Source of the DNA: Novosphingobium kaempferiae
GTDB lineage: Bacteria > Pseudomonadota > Alphaproteobacteria > Sphingomonadales > Sphingomonadaceae
Length of the DNA: 64,000 nucleotides
Assembly (NCBI RefSeq): GCF_021227995.1
Contig: NZ_CP089301.1
Span: 868,001 to 932,000 of the forward strand
Direction of reading: 5' to 3'
Every line of letters begins with the position of its first letter. Position 1 is the stretch's first letter. Position numbers and translations under genes: made by a program. Positions 54,118 through 62,660 of this stretch are shown here, piece by piece. The notes below the pieces were generated by a model. That model was not told where the DNA came from, did no database searches, and saw only the letters and a list, made by a program, of their open reading frames with translations.

Positions 54118-55083
54118 ATGCGTCAAAGCAGCACCTCGTTTAGCCCGATCAGCCGCAGGTCGATCGCGGCGGGCATCCTCGCCGTCGTCCTCACTGCCGG
54201 CCTGCCGGGCCTGGCACTGGCACAGGCGAAGGACGCGATGACTCCCATTGCCGCGCCCCCACAACCCGATGCGATCGTCCTCGACACCGGCCCACTGCCA
54301 GGCAAAACCGTGAAGGAGACTTGGTACAATCAATATGGCAGCACGTTCACGCGCAACGTCACGATCGCAACGCTGACGCCTTTCCTTCCTGATCCGGCGC
54401 GTGCGACGGGGGCCGCCGTCGTGATCGCCCCGGGCGGCGGCTTCCGCACTCTTTCCATGCAGAATGAGGGATGGGATCTCGCCCGCGCCTTGTCCGGGCG
54501 GGGCGTCGCTGCCTTTGTCCTCAAGTATCGGCTGCGGCAGACCCCGGCGGACATGCCTGGCTTCGAACGCGCGATGAAGGAAATGTTCTCCAGCATTCCC
54601 AAGTCTGCGCCTAAGATCGCTGCGACGGGCCCCGCCGCGGATCTTGCGCCGCAGATCGAGGATGCCCGTGCGGCCTTCGCCTTGATCCGCAAGCGTGCGG
54701 CAGGCTGGAACGTCGATCCCGACCGTATCGGAATGATCGGCTTCTCCGCCGGTGCGATGCTGACGATGGCGACCGCTTTGCAAGCCCATGATGCCAAGCC
54801 CGCTTTCATTGGCAACATCTACGGCCCGCTCGGTCCGGCCACTGTTTCTGCCGACGCGCCGCCTCTCTTTGTCGTGATCGCTGCGGACGACCCCCTCTTC
54901 GGAGACAAGAGCTTCGAGCTGATAGATAGCTGGCGGGCCGCGAAACGCCCCGTTGAATTTCACCTCTACGAACGCGGCGGGCATGGCTTTGGCATGTACA
55001 AGAAGGCGACCACCAGCACCGGTTGGTATGATGCCTTCGTCGCATGGCTGGATATGCACGGTATGCTCAGACGCCGCAACTGA
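54118..55083 (+). CDS. Exported alpha/beta-hydrolase, probable xylan acetyl/feruloyl esterase
   Basis: A 321-residue alpha/beta-hydrolase with a signal peptide ending at GLALAQ. The catalytic Ser is in IGMIGFSAGAMLTM, the Asp in VIAADDPLFGD and the His in GGHGFGMYKK; an oxyanion-type APGGGFRTLS follows the first strand. Similar proteins in xylan loci are BD-FAE-type or acetylxylan esterases. AAGGAGAGG lies just before the ATG. The gene follows GH3 after 41 bp and is convergent with the second LacI gene. Confidence 0.85.
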   Translation: MRQSSTSFSPISRRSIAAGILAVVLTAGLPGLALAQAKDAMTPIAAPPQPDAIVLDTGPLPGKTVKETWYNQYGSTFTRNVTIATLTPFLPDPARATGAAVVIAPGGGFRTLSMQNEGWDLARALSGRGVAAFVLKYRLRQTPADMPGFERAMKEMFSSIPKSAPKIAATGPAADLAPQIEDARAAFALIRKRAAGWNVDPDRIGMIGFSAGAMLTMATALQAHDAKPAFIGNIYGPLGPATVSADAPPLFVVIAADDPLFGDKSFELIDSWRAAKRPVEFHLYERGGHGFGMYKKATTSTGWYDAFVAWLDMHGMLRRRN

Positions 55084-55112
55084 ACTCCCGCGACGCCCCG
55101 CTGTCCGCCGCC

Positions 55113-56207
55113 TCAGCTGCCGTCGCGATGGCGGGGCCGGCGGCGCGGGGCGGCATCTGATTGCCGACGGATCAGGAAATGGTCGAGTTGGACATGTGTG
55201 CCTTGCGTCCCGTCCTGCCCGGCAAAAGCGGTGCCGCCGCGCAACTGGCGCGCCATCAGATTCACCGCGGTGCGCGACATGTCGCTGATAGGCTGTCGAA
55301 TGGTCGTCAGTTCCGGCCAGATCGTGGTCGCGAGCAATGTGTCGTCAAAGCCGCAGACCGTCAGGTCGCCCGGTACGTCAAGGCCACGACGATTGGCGAC
55401 AGCCACCGCGGCGGCGGCCATGTCGTCGTTGCTCGCGAAAATTGCGGTTGGACGATTGGTCAGGTCAAGGATTTGTTCCGCAGCATCCAGTCCCGAACGA
55501 TACGTGAAGTAGCCTTGCGCCACCAACATGCTTTCTGGAACGATCCCTGCCGCTTCCAACGCCGCCACGTAGCCTTTAAACCGCAATTCACTGGCGCGCT
55601 GGTTTGGATTGCCACGCACGAATCCGATACGCGTATGCCCGAGCCCGACGATATGGGTTGCCATTTCGTAGGCGGCGCGAAAATCATCGACGCTCACGGC
55701 CGCAGTCCCTGTTGGGCCCGTACCAGTGGCCATGAGGACGGTCGGCAGGTCGACAGCCTGAAACGCTGCCAGGATTTTGGGCGAGTCGCAAAGCGGAGGA
55801 GGCAGAATTATCCCGTTCACCCCCCCACGCCTCAGGCGATCGACCAATTCATCGAGTTTAATTGCATCGTCAAATTGTTCGACCGTCAGGTCCATATTGC
55901 TACGGCTTGCTTCTGCGAGGCAACCCACAAGCACTTCGCTGAGATAAGATGACGAGGGATTGCTGTAGAGCAGACCGATGCGCATCTCGTCACCCCCCGC
56001 GAGGGACTGCGCCGCCGGGTTTGGAGCATAATTCAAGGCATTGATGGAACGTACGACTTTTTGCCGTGTAAGTTCGCGAACGCCAATGTGATTATTGATG
56101 ACGCGGGAGACTGTCATGGGGGAGACACCTGCGTGTTCGGCGACATCTATGATCGTTGGCGCTCCCCGTCGACCGCGGACGTTTGCATCATACTGGCCAG
56201 TCTTCAT
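55113..56207 (-). CDS. LacI-family regulator of the xylan locus (2)
   Basis: A LacI/GalR-family regulator of 364 residues from the ATG at 56207 (open to 56246). The N-terminal part is PTIIDVAEHAGVSPMTVSRV and INNHIGVRELTRQKVVRSIN, the hinge LNYAPNPAAQSLAGGDEMRI, and the effector domain contains LLYSNPSSSYLSEVLVGC and IFASNDDMAAAAVAVANRRG. It is closely similar to the LacI protein at 41048-42088 throughout, suggesting a duplication within the locus. An operator-like site lies 26 bp upstream of its start (56233). It closes the right end of the polysaccharide locus. Confidence 0.9.
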   Translation of the reverse strand: MKTGQYDANVRGRRGAPTIIDVAEHAGVSPMTVSRVINNHIGVRELTRQKVVRSINALNYAPNPAAQSLAGGDEMRIGLLYSNPSSSYLSEVLVGCLAEASRSNMDLTVEQFDDAIKLDELVDRLRRGGVNGIILPPPLCDSPKILAAFQAVDLPTVLMATGTGPTGTAAVSVDDFRAAYEMATHIVGLGHTRIGFVRGNPNQRASELRFKGYVAALEAAGIVPESMLVAQGYFTYRSGLDAAEQILDLTNRPTAIFASNDDMAAAAVAVANRRGLDVPGDLTVCGFDDTLLATTIWPELTTIRQPISDMSRTAVNLMARQLRGGTAFAGQDGTQGTHVQLDHFLIRRQSDAAPRRRPRHRDGS

Positions 56208-56232
56208 TTGTGCCCTTTTTGACCAAAAGTAC

Positions 56233-56245
56233 GTTAACGATAACA
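56233..56245 (+). promoter_or_regulatory. Candidate LacI-type operator 4 (LacI 2)
   Basis: GTTAACGATAACA, one base different from operator 1. It lies 26 bp upstream of the ATG of lacI-type gene 2, so autoregulation is likely. The central CG and half-sites match the three other copies. Confidence 0.55.
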
Positions 56246-56385
56246 AGCATCGGCGTCACACAACCCTCTCGAACGGAATATTGCCTGCCAGCCAAAGCGT
56301 AAGCAAGAAGAGTTACGGCATTGACCTGCCCCCCCTGCGGTCCCTCGGTCATAACGAGAGTCTTAGTGCCTGATTCAAAAGTTCT

Positions 56386-56745
56386 TCAAGTGTAGCAATA
56401 GCTTGCGGCTCTGCAGATGCGCTTTTTGATGGATGCTATCGTGGCCCATGCGGTTGAGGATGCAACGGTTGCCTCCCAGTCCTTGGCGCGACGGCCGCAG
56501 CGGCCCAGCCAGGCGAATGCGCGTTCGACGACCCAACGGCGGGGCAGGACTTCGAAGCCTTTAACTCGATCGGAGCGCTTGATGATCTCGATCGTCCAAT
56601 CCCCCGCGCTGGAGAGGGCTTTCCTGAGTTTGTCACCGGCGTAACCGCCATTGGCAAAGATATGACTCAGCCAGGGAAGCGCCAGCGTACATCCTTGAGC
56701 AGGTCAATGGCGCCATCACGGTCTGAGGTAGTGCCGGTTTTCTCG
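56386..56745 (-). mobile_element. C-terminal fragment of an IS5-family transposase, frameshifted
   Basis: The minus strand reads ALSSAGDWTIEIIKRSDRVK, FEVLPRRWVVERAFAWLG, RCGRRAKDWEATVASSTAW and ends at a TGA at 56386-56388. This is the C-terminus (catalytic E-x6-RR/K region) of an IS5/IS427-type transposase. A missing base near 56690 (RFP-W-L-S-H) breaks the frame, and the N-terminal part is replaced by the IS3 fragment. It is not functional. Confidence 0.75.
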
Positions 56746-56749
56746 ACAG

Positions 56750-57232
56750 GGTGTTAAGCTACTCCCGACCTGATGGAATGGTACGGGAATGAAGACGACG
56801 AGGAAGCGCTACAGCGCGGATTTCAAGGCCAAGGTTGCGCTGGAGGCGATCCGGGGCGACCTGACGCTGGCGGAATTGGCGGCCAAGCACGGCGTGCACC
56901 ACACGATGATCGCCTCGTGGAAACGCCAGGCCATTGATGGGATGGCGAGCACGTTCTCCGGCGCCGGCGATGCGGCCAAGGCGGTCAGCGAGAGCGAGGT
57001 GGAGAAGCTGCACGCCAAGATCGGGCAACTGGTCGTCGAACGGGATTTTTTAGCGAAAACCTTCGGTCGATGAGCGTGGACCGGAGGCGGGCGATGGTCG
57101 AACCTGCTCACCTCAGGGCAGCCAGTTTACTTCGCTAGCCTCACCAGCGTGCTGCGCGAGGCCGAGGTCCGCATCAACATGGATGGTCGAGGGCGGTGGA
57201 TGGACAACGTCTTTGGAGAGGCGCGCAATTGA
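56750..57232 (+). mobile_element. Internally deleted IS3-family element
   Basis: The left end begins near 56750 (GTGTTAAGCTACTCCCGACC). The orfA gene is intact (56789-57073). Directly after, only about 40 codons of the orfB integrase C-terminus remain (SLTSVLREAEVRINMDG, RWMDNVFGEARN, stop 57230-57232); the DDE catalytic core in between is lost. It has inserted into, or recombined with, the IS5 fragment. Confidence 0.75.
56789..57073 (+). CDS. IS3-family transposase OrfA
   Basis: A 94-residue OrfA (Tnp-1/HTH) protein: KRYSADFKAKVALEAIRGDL, LAELAAKHGVHHTMIASWKR and a leucine-zipper-like end (VEKLHAKIGQLVVERDFLAK). It normally binds the IS ends and supplies the -1 frameshift into OrfB. Here OrfB is mostly deleted, so the protein cannot drive transposition on its own. 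Confidence 0.85.
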   Translation: MKTTRKRYSADFKAKVALEAIRGDLTLAELAAKHGVHHTMIASWKRQAIDGMASTFSGAGDAAKAVSESEVEKLHAKIGQLVVERDFLAKTFGR

Positions 57233-57331
57233 TCAGCTTCGATCTCGACACCCTAAGTCGAAATTCGTCTTTGACGCCCGCGGAAAAGCTTGAAGCAATA
57301 AGAGGCGAGAAATGTCACAACCGGCAGTTAA

Positions 57332-57634
57332 ATGCCTTCCCTATGTACGTCTCCTGAAGAATGGCTCATGCAAAACCATGACGCCTATACCTTCCTCAAG
57401 AAGCAAAGGTTCCTAAGCAAGATGGACCGCGACGACATTAGGAATTCCAACTCTTTCCTTACCAACTCTGAAGCTGCAGATTTCCTCCGCTTGTCCCCTC
57501 GGACACTTGAGAAACAAAGGGTTGTAGGAGGAGGACCCCCATTCAGAAAATTTGGAAGACGAGTTCTGTATGACCAAGCCGATCTTCAAAAATGGGCTGA
57601 AGATCGCAGGTTCGACAGCACATCTCAGTTTTGA
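57332..57634 (+). CDS. Excisionase/MerR-type HTH protein
   Basis: A protein of up to 100 residues whose C-terminal half is a HTH_17/AlpA-like winged helix (FLTNSEAADFLRLSPRTLEK, GGPPFRKFGRRVLYDQADLQ). Such small proteins act as excisionases or regulators in mobile elements and plasmids. Starts at 57332, 57368 and 57422 are all possible; none has a convincing ribosome-binding site. The base composition is clearly more AT-rich than the neighbours, and IS fragments lie just upstream, so this is probably transferred DNA. No integrase is visible nearby. Confidence 0.6.
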   Translation: MPSLCTSPEEWLMQNHDAYTFLKKQRFLSKMDRDDIRNSNSFLTNSEAADFLRLSPRTLEKQRVVGGGPPFRKFGRRVLYDQADLQKWAEDRRFDSTSQF

Positions 57635-58357
57635 ATTTTGCTCGGGCGCGGCCACGCGCATTCCACGCCCCGAACTTTTCGCCTCTCCCTCCGATCATGC
57701 ATCTTATGGAAAATCAGAGACTCGCACGCACACCGAGGACAGTCGATACGCCGGAAACATCCTTTCCCGCCGCAATTGCCAGATCTGCCCGCCCACCAAG
57801 CTTGCCTTCCTGTGACGCGTAAATAGGGTGCAAGCGATCGGTTACGCTAGCAGCGAAGGCAGGTACCAATTTCGATGCGTTCGGAGCCCGCACCGACATG
57901 CTGCGCCGCTAGGTCCTGAAACTCGAAATCTGTCTCAGCTTCAGGATCGTCCACGAAGGACTGGGTGGTGCGCTGAGCATAGCCCGCCTTGCCGCGCGCA
58001 TGAATGTCGCATTTGTTTCGAGATCAGCAACTGACCAATAAGGCGCTAGCCGCAACCGGCACGTGAGTATGCTTCCGACCGGGACGAATTCCTGCTGCAT
58101 ACAATGCTGCAGGGTAACCGTCCGATTGAGAACGCCAGCCTGATGACGATAATCTCATGAGACGGTCATAACGACGCCGCTAAAGAAGTCTCTCGATCGG
58201 GGATTACGATGCAGCCGGAGATACCGGGTAAAGAACGAGGCCACCGATAGACGGATTAGCAGAGCTAAATTTGGCCGCTGGGCTTCTCTATTGCCTGAAC
58301 GACCTTCAGAAATGACCAGATCGACGCTCTTTCGATTACACGAGTACAAAGCCACAT
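57635..58357. other. Gene-poor region
   Basis: I find no supported gene in these 723 bp. Several short frames lack ribosome-binding sites and recognisable sequence. The region probably holds eroded mobile DNA; I see no tRNA or attachment site. Confidence 0.35.
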
Positions 58358-60703
58358 TCATCGCTGAGTGCTTGAGGAAAGCGAGAACGCAACAATTGCG
58401 TCACCAGGCTTAGTCCGCATGTACGCGTGACCGCCGGCGGCAATTACAACGTACTGCCGCCCGCTTTTTCGCGATACATATGTAATTGGTGTCGCCTGTC
58501 CGCCTGCAGGTAGCCGCCCCTTCCATAGTTCCTTCCCGGTTGCCGTGTCGAAGGCCCGCAGATAGTTATCCATGGCTGCCCCAATGAAGGTGACGCCGCC
58601 AGCGGTAGTAGCGGATCCGCCAAGATTGAAGGCTCCCGGCACCGCCACGCCAAACGGAGCAGTATCAGCTGAGGTGCCGAAGGTACGGCTCCAGGCGATC
58701 CGCCCGGTCCGCAGGTCAACGGCGGCCAATTTACCCCATGGCGGCGCCTCGCAAGGAATGCCCAATGGCGAGAGCATAGGCAGTAGACTGACGCCGTAAT
58801 TCGTTCCGTATTGCGGCAGGTAGCCGGGCGCGTGGGAGTCCTTTGCCATAGCCGGACGATCGGTTTTTGCGCCATGACGAAATAGGCGCACCTCCTGGGG
58901 GATCGCAGCGGAGTTCACGATCATCAGTTGACGCTGCGGATCGATGCTGACACTGCCCCAGTTGAGGATGCCGAAGGTGCCCGGCCACTGCAGCATGCCG
59001 CGTTCGGAGGGCGGTGTGAACATGCCCTTGTAATCCAGCGAGCGGAAGCGGATGCGGCACCACATCTGATCGAGCGGGGTCGCACCCCACATTTCTGCCT
59101 CGGTAAGCGGCGGCGGAGCGAAAGACGCGAACCCGGTCGGATAGGGCTGCGTGGGCGAATAGCGTTCGCCGGGCAAAGTGCCGCGGGGCACCGGCCGCTC
59201 CTCGACAGGGGTCAGCGGCTTACCAGTCGCACGATCAAGAACGAATATCTCACCCCTCTTGGTCGGCACGATCAAAGCCGCTGACTTGCGACCGTTCAGC
59301 GCGAGATCGACAATGCTCGATTGAGCCGGCAGGTCGTAGTCCCAAAGGTCGTGGTGCACCGTTTGGAACGACCACCGCACACGTCCAGTCGTCACATCCA
59401 GCGCGACCAACGAACTCGCATAGCGCTCCAGCATCGGCGAACGATGAGTACCGACGTGATCCGGAGTGGCATTGCCCGTGGGCACATAGACAAGACCAAG
59501 CGTTGGGTCGGCGCTGAACGCCGTCCAGGCATTGACCGAGCCTCGCGTCCACTTCTCTCCCTGCTTGAGCGGTGGCGCATCGTCAGGACGGCCGCTGTCC
59601 CAGGCCCAAAGCAGCATGCCGGTTTTCACATCGAACGCACGCACGACGCCTGAGGGATCGTCCTTGGTGTAGTTGTCCCGTACGTAGGCGCCGAGAATTG
59701 CGGTGTTGCCGACGATCACCGGGGGTGATGAGGTGTAGGAGCGGAACGGGTCCACATCCCCCAGCCCCTCGTCGAGGTTCACAGTCCCGTTCTTGCCGAA
59801 GTCCGGACACGGCGTGCCAGTCGCAAGATCGCTGGCAAGAAAGCGGCCGTCAACGGTCATGCTGAGGATGCGCTTGGCGCAGATGCCCGTTGCAGCGGGA
59901 TCGGCATGATAGGATACGCCCCGGCAGTTGAGCATCTGGGCATTGCCGATCCGCGTGTGCGGATCGCGTAGCCAGATCTGTTTGCCGGTATCCGCATCGA
60001 GCGCGAAGACCTTGCCGGTCGGCGAACAGAACACGACCTTGTCATCCACCATCAGCGGCGTCGCCATGAACGAGATAGATTTGATGTCGGGCCGCTTCGC
60101 CTTGGTATCGCCGGTTTCGAAGGACCAAGCCTGTTCCAGCTTCGCGGCATTCGCGGGTGTGATTTGTACTGCCGGGGAATGGCGAGTGCCGAAAACGTTC
60201 GCGCCGTAATCGGTCCATTCCGCGCCGGCAGGACTGGGCGCGGAAAGCGCCATCGTGCGATCGGATGAAACGTCGAAAACCGGCACGGTCAGGAAAGTGC
60301 CGAGCAGCACAAGTGCCGCCAAGCAGACGACCGAACCCAGCCCCCAGCGCGTCCCAGCATCGGTAACGGGTGTCAGGCGCCGGCGGATCTGCGGCAACGC
60401 CAGCAGCAAACCGATCACCGTTGGGCCGGCAAGTCGAGGGAGAAGCTGCCAGAATTGCGCGCCGACTTCCCAGAAGGACCAGAGCACAGTGAAGGCCAGC
60501 ATGGCGGCGTAGACAAGAAGTCCCCACCGATTGCCTCGTGCCAGCAGTCCGCTGGACATTACACAGGCAAGCCCCGCCGCGAAGTAGTAGGACGAACCGC
60601 CAAGGGTCAGCAGCTCGGCACCGCCGACGACCAGCACTGCGCCGATCGCGAGCAGCACCGCGGCGATTAGCAATCGCACCCATTTTCCGCTCGTCGTTAC
60701 CAT
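58358..60703 (-). CDS. Membrane-bound PQQ-dependent dehydrogenase (glucose/quinate/shikimate type)
   Basis: A 781-residue PQQ dehydrogenase of the membrane-bound glucose/quinate/shikimate family. It has five predicted N-terminal membrane helices (about 1-150) and an eight-bladed quinoprotein propeller: DYGANVFGTRHSPAVQITPA, FALDADTGKQIWLRDPHT, GDVDPFRSYTSSPP, the conserved Asp in VHHDLWDYDLPAQS and the Lys in IVPTKRGEIFVLDR, and LAAVDLRTGRIAWSRTFGTS at the end. It oxidises a sugar, cyclitol or acid in the periplasm and passes electrons to ubiquinone. The frame is open to 60787; I chose the ATG at 60703 with GGAGAGGGA upstream. It follows a truncated second copy on the same strand. Confidence 0.9.
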   Translation of the reverse strand: MVTTSGKWVRLLIAAVLLAIGAVLVVGGAELLTLGGSSYYFAAGLACVMSSGLLARGNRWGLLVYAAMLAFTVLWSFWEVGAQFWQLLPRLAGPTVIGLLLALPQIRRRLTPVTDAGTRWGLGSVVCLAALVLLGTFLTVPVFDVSSDRTMALSAPSPAGAEWTDYGANVFGTRHSPAVQITPANAAKLEQAWSFETGDTKAKRPDIKSISFMATPLMVDDKVVFCSPTGKVFALDADTGKQIWLRDPHTRIGNAQMLNCRGVSYHADPAATGICAKRILSMTVDGRFLASDLATGTPCPDFGKNGTVNLDEGLGDVDPFRSYTSSPPVIVGNTAILGAYVRDNYTKDDPSGVVRAFDVKTGMLLWAWDSGRPDDAPPLKQGEKWTRGSVNAWTAFSADPTLGLVYVPTGNATPDHVGTHRSPMLERYASSLVALDVTTGRVRWSFQTVHHDLWDYDLPAQSSIVDLALNGRKSAALIVPTKRGEIFVLDRATGKPLTPVEERPVPRGTLPGERYSPTQPYPTGFASFAPPPLTEAEMWGATPLDQMWCRIRFRSLDYKGMFTPPSERGMLQWPGTFGILNWGSVSIDPQRQLMIVNSAAIPQEVRLFRHGAKTDRPAMAKDSHAPGYLPQYGTNYGVSLLPMLSPLGIPCEAPPWGKLAAVDLRTGRIAWSRTFGTSADTAPFGVAVPGAFNLGGSATTAGGVTFIGAAMDNYLRAFDTATGKELWKGRLPAGGQATPITYVSRKSGRQYVVIAAGGHAYMRTKPGDAIVAFSLSSSTQR

Positions 60704-60931
60704 ATCCGCAATGTTCCCTCTCCAGAGCAACCGGGCCTGCGATCGTTTATCAAATCGCTTTCTTCGCCCCGAGCACCAAAGCAACAATCTTAAAGTAAAG
60801 TGGGCATATGCTACGCCTAAGTACGTCGTGGTTCGCCGGAATTGAAATCTGGCTGGCTCCTATATGGCTCCTAGCGATGATCAGACGTCGCAATTGCACG
60901 CATCAGCCAATTCATAAATTATTGTAATAAA

Positions 60932-62347
60932 TCAAATATTTTGAATGCGGTTCATCTCCGCGGGCGCTTGACGAATGTCATAGTCCCAGGTATCGTGATG
61001 GACGGTCTGGAAGTGCCAGCGGATACGCCCGGTCTTGACGTCCAGCGCGACGATGGAACTCGCATAGCGCTCCAGCATCGGCGAGCGGTGCGTGCCGACA
61101 TGGTCGGGGGTGGCGTTGCCGGTGGGCAGGTAGACCAGCCCCAGTGCGGGGTCGGCGCTGAACACGCTCCATGCGTTGACGGAGCCGCGCGTCCAGCTTT
61201 CTCCCGGCCCGGGCATCGGCGCATCGTCCGGGCGTCCGCTGTCCCATGCCCAGAGCAGCCTGCCGCTCTTCACGTCGTAGGCCCGCACCACGCCCGATGG
61301 ATCGTCCTTGGTGTAGTTGTCGCGGACATAGGATCCAAGCACCGCGACACCGCCCACGATGACCGGCGGAGAGGAGGTATAGGAACGGAAAGGATCGACA
61401 TCGCCCAGCCCTTCGTCGAGGTTGATCGTGCCGCCCTTACCGAAGTCGGGGCATGGCGCGCCGGTTGCGAGGTCGCTGGCGAGCAGGCGGCCGTCCACCG
61501 TCATGCTGAGGATGCGCTTGGCGCAAAGGCCAATGGCGGCGCTGTCCGCATGATACGAGACGCCGCGGCAGTTGAGCATCTGCGCGTTGCCGATGTTCGT
61601 GTGGGGATCGCGCAGCCAGACCTGCTTTCCGGTGTCGGCATCGAGCGCGAAGACCTTGCCGGTAGGTGAGCAGAACACGACCTTGTCGTCCACCATCAGC
61701 GGTGTCGCCATGAACGAGATGGACTTGATTTCCGGCCGTTTCGCCTTGGTGTCGCCGGTCTCGAACGACCATGCCTGCTCGAGTTGGGGCACGTTCGCCG
61801 GCGTGATCTCGGCTGCCGGAGAATGGCGGTTTCCCGCGAGATTTGCGCCGTAATCCGTCCATTCGGCGCTGCGCGGGTTCATCGCCTTGAGAGCAATGGC
61901 GCGGATGGAGGAAACGTCGAAGACCGGCACCGTCAGGAACGTGCCGATGAGTGCCAGAGCGGCGATCAGCGTCACCGCTCCCAGCCCCCAACGGGCAGGC
62001 TTTCCGGGTTCCGAAGCCGAGCGGCGCAACGGCAAAAGCAGCAGAAAACCGCCGATCACGGTCGGTCCGGCGAGACGCGGCAGCAGTTGCCAGAACTGCG
62101 TGCCGACCTCCCAGAACGACCATACGACCGTGACCAGCAGCATCACCGCATAGACCGAAAGTCCGCGCGCATCGCCGCGCCAGAGCAGGATGCCGGAGCC
62201 CAGGCAGGCGAGGCCGGCCAGCAGATAGTAGGGCGATCCGCTCAGCATCAGCAGCTTCACCCCGCCGAGGACGAGCACCGCCCCGATCGCGAGCAGCAGC
62301 ACTGCCGCCAGCCAGCGCGGCCAGCGGATTTCCTTGTCACCCTTCAT
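60932..62347 (-). CDS. C-terminally truncated membrane PQQ dehydrogenase
   Basis: A 471-residue paralogue of the downstream dehydrogenase. It shares the membrane helices and the propeller up to FQTVHHDTWDYDI, then ends after 13 unrelated residues. The catalytic Asp region is retained but the segment with the conserved PQQ-binding Lys and the last blades is lost, so it should be inactive as a dehydrogenase. It is over 80 percent identical by eye to the intact copy in the shared core. The breakpoint lies near 60975. It follows the lipoyl-protein gene (62 bp gap). Confidence 0.75.
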   Translation of the reverse strand: MKGDKEIRWPRWLAAVLLLAIGAVLVLGGVKLLMLSGSPYYLLAGLACLGSGILLWRGDARGLSVYAVMLLVTVVWSFWEVGTQFWQLLPRLAGPTVIGGFLLLLPLRRSASEPGKPARWGLGAVTLIAALALIGTFLTVPVFDVSSIRAIALKAMNPRSAEWTDYGANLAGNRHSPAAEITPANVPQLEQAWSFETGDTKAKRPEIKSISFMATPLMVDDKVVFCSPTGKVFALDADTGKQVWLRDPHTNIGNAQMLNCRGVSYHADSAAIGLCAKRILSMTVDGRLLASDLATGAPCPDFGKGGTINLDEGLGDVDPFRSYTSSPPVIVGGVAVLGSYVRDNYTKDDPSGVVRAYDVKSGRLLWAWDSGRPDDAPMPGPGESWTRGSVNAWSVFSADPALGLVYLPTGNATPDHVGTHRSPMLERYASSIVALDVKTGRIRWHFQTVHHDTWDYDIRQAPAEMNRIQNI

Positions 62348-62408
62348 CCTCGCGTCCTCTCCCGGAACGTCTGCCCTTATGCTGAAAATCCGGCCGAAAC
62401 CGCGGTGT

Positions 62409-62651
62409 TCAGCCCGTTTCGATCACCGCGATCGCAGCGCGGACGTCCACGGTTTCCCCCACTTCCGCGACGATCCGCAGCAGCGTTCCCGATACCGGAG
62501 CAGGCACTTCGACGGTGGTTTTCGCGGCTTCCACCTCGACGAGATTCTCGCCTTCTTCCACCCGGTCGCCCGGCTCCTTGAGCCAGCGCACGATCTCGCC
62601 GTCCTGCATTCCCATGCCGTATTGCGGCAGGACCATCGTGAATTCGGCCAT
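62409..62651 (-). CDS. Free-standing lipoyl-domain protein
   Basis: An 80-residue single biotinyl/lipoyl domain: MVLPQYGMGMQDGEIVRWLK, the lipoylated Lys in EVEAAKTTVEVPAP (Lys about 44) and SGTLLRIVAEVGETVDV. It contains no peripheral-subunit-binding or E2 catalytic domain, unlike usual E2 components. It follows the E1-beta gene by 9 bp, so it is the acyl carrier or a shortened E2 of the same 2-oxoacid dehydrogenase. An E2 acyltransferase and E3 would be needed in trans. Confidence 0.85.
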   Translation of the reverse strand: MAEFTMVLPQYGMGMQDGEIVRWLKEPGDRVEEGENLVEVEAAKTTVEVPAPVSGTLLRIVAEVGETVDVRAAIAVIETG

Positions 62652-62660
62652 TTTCGCTCC

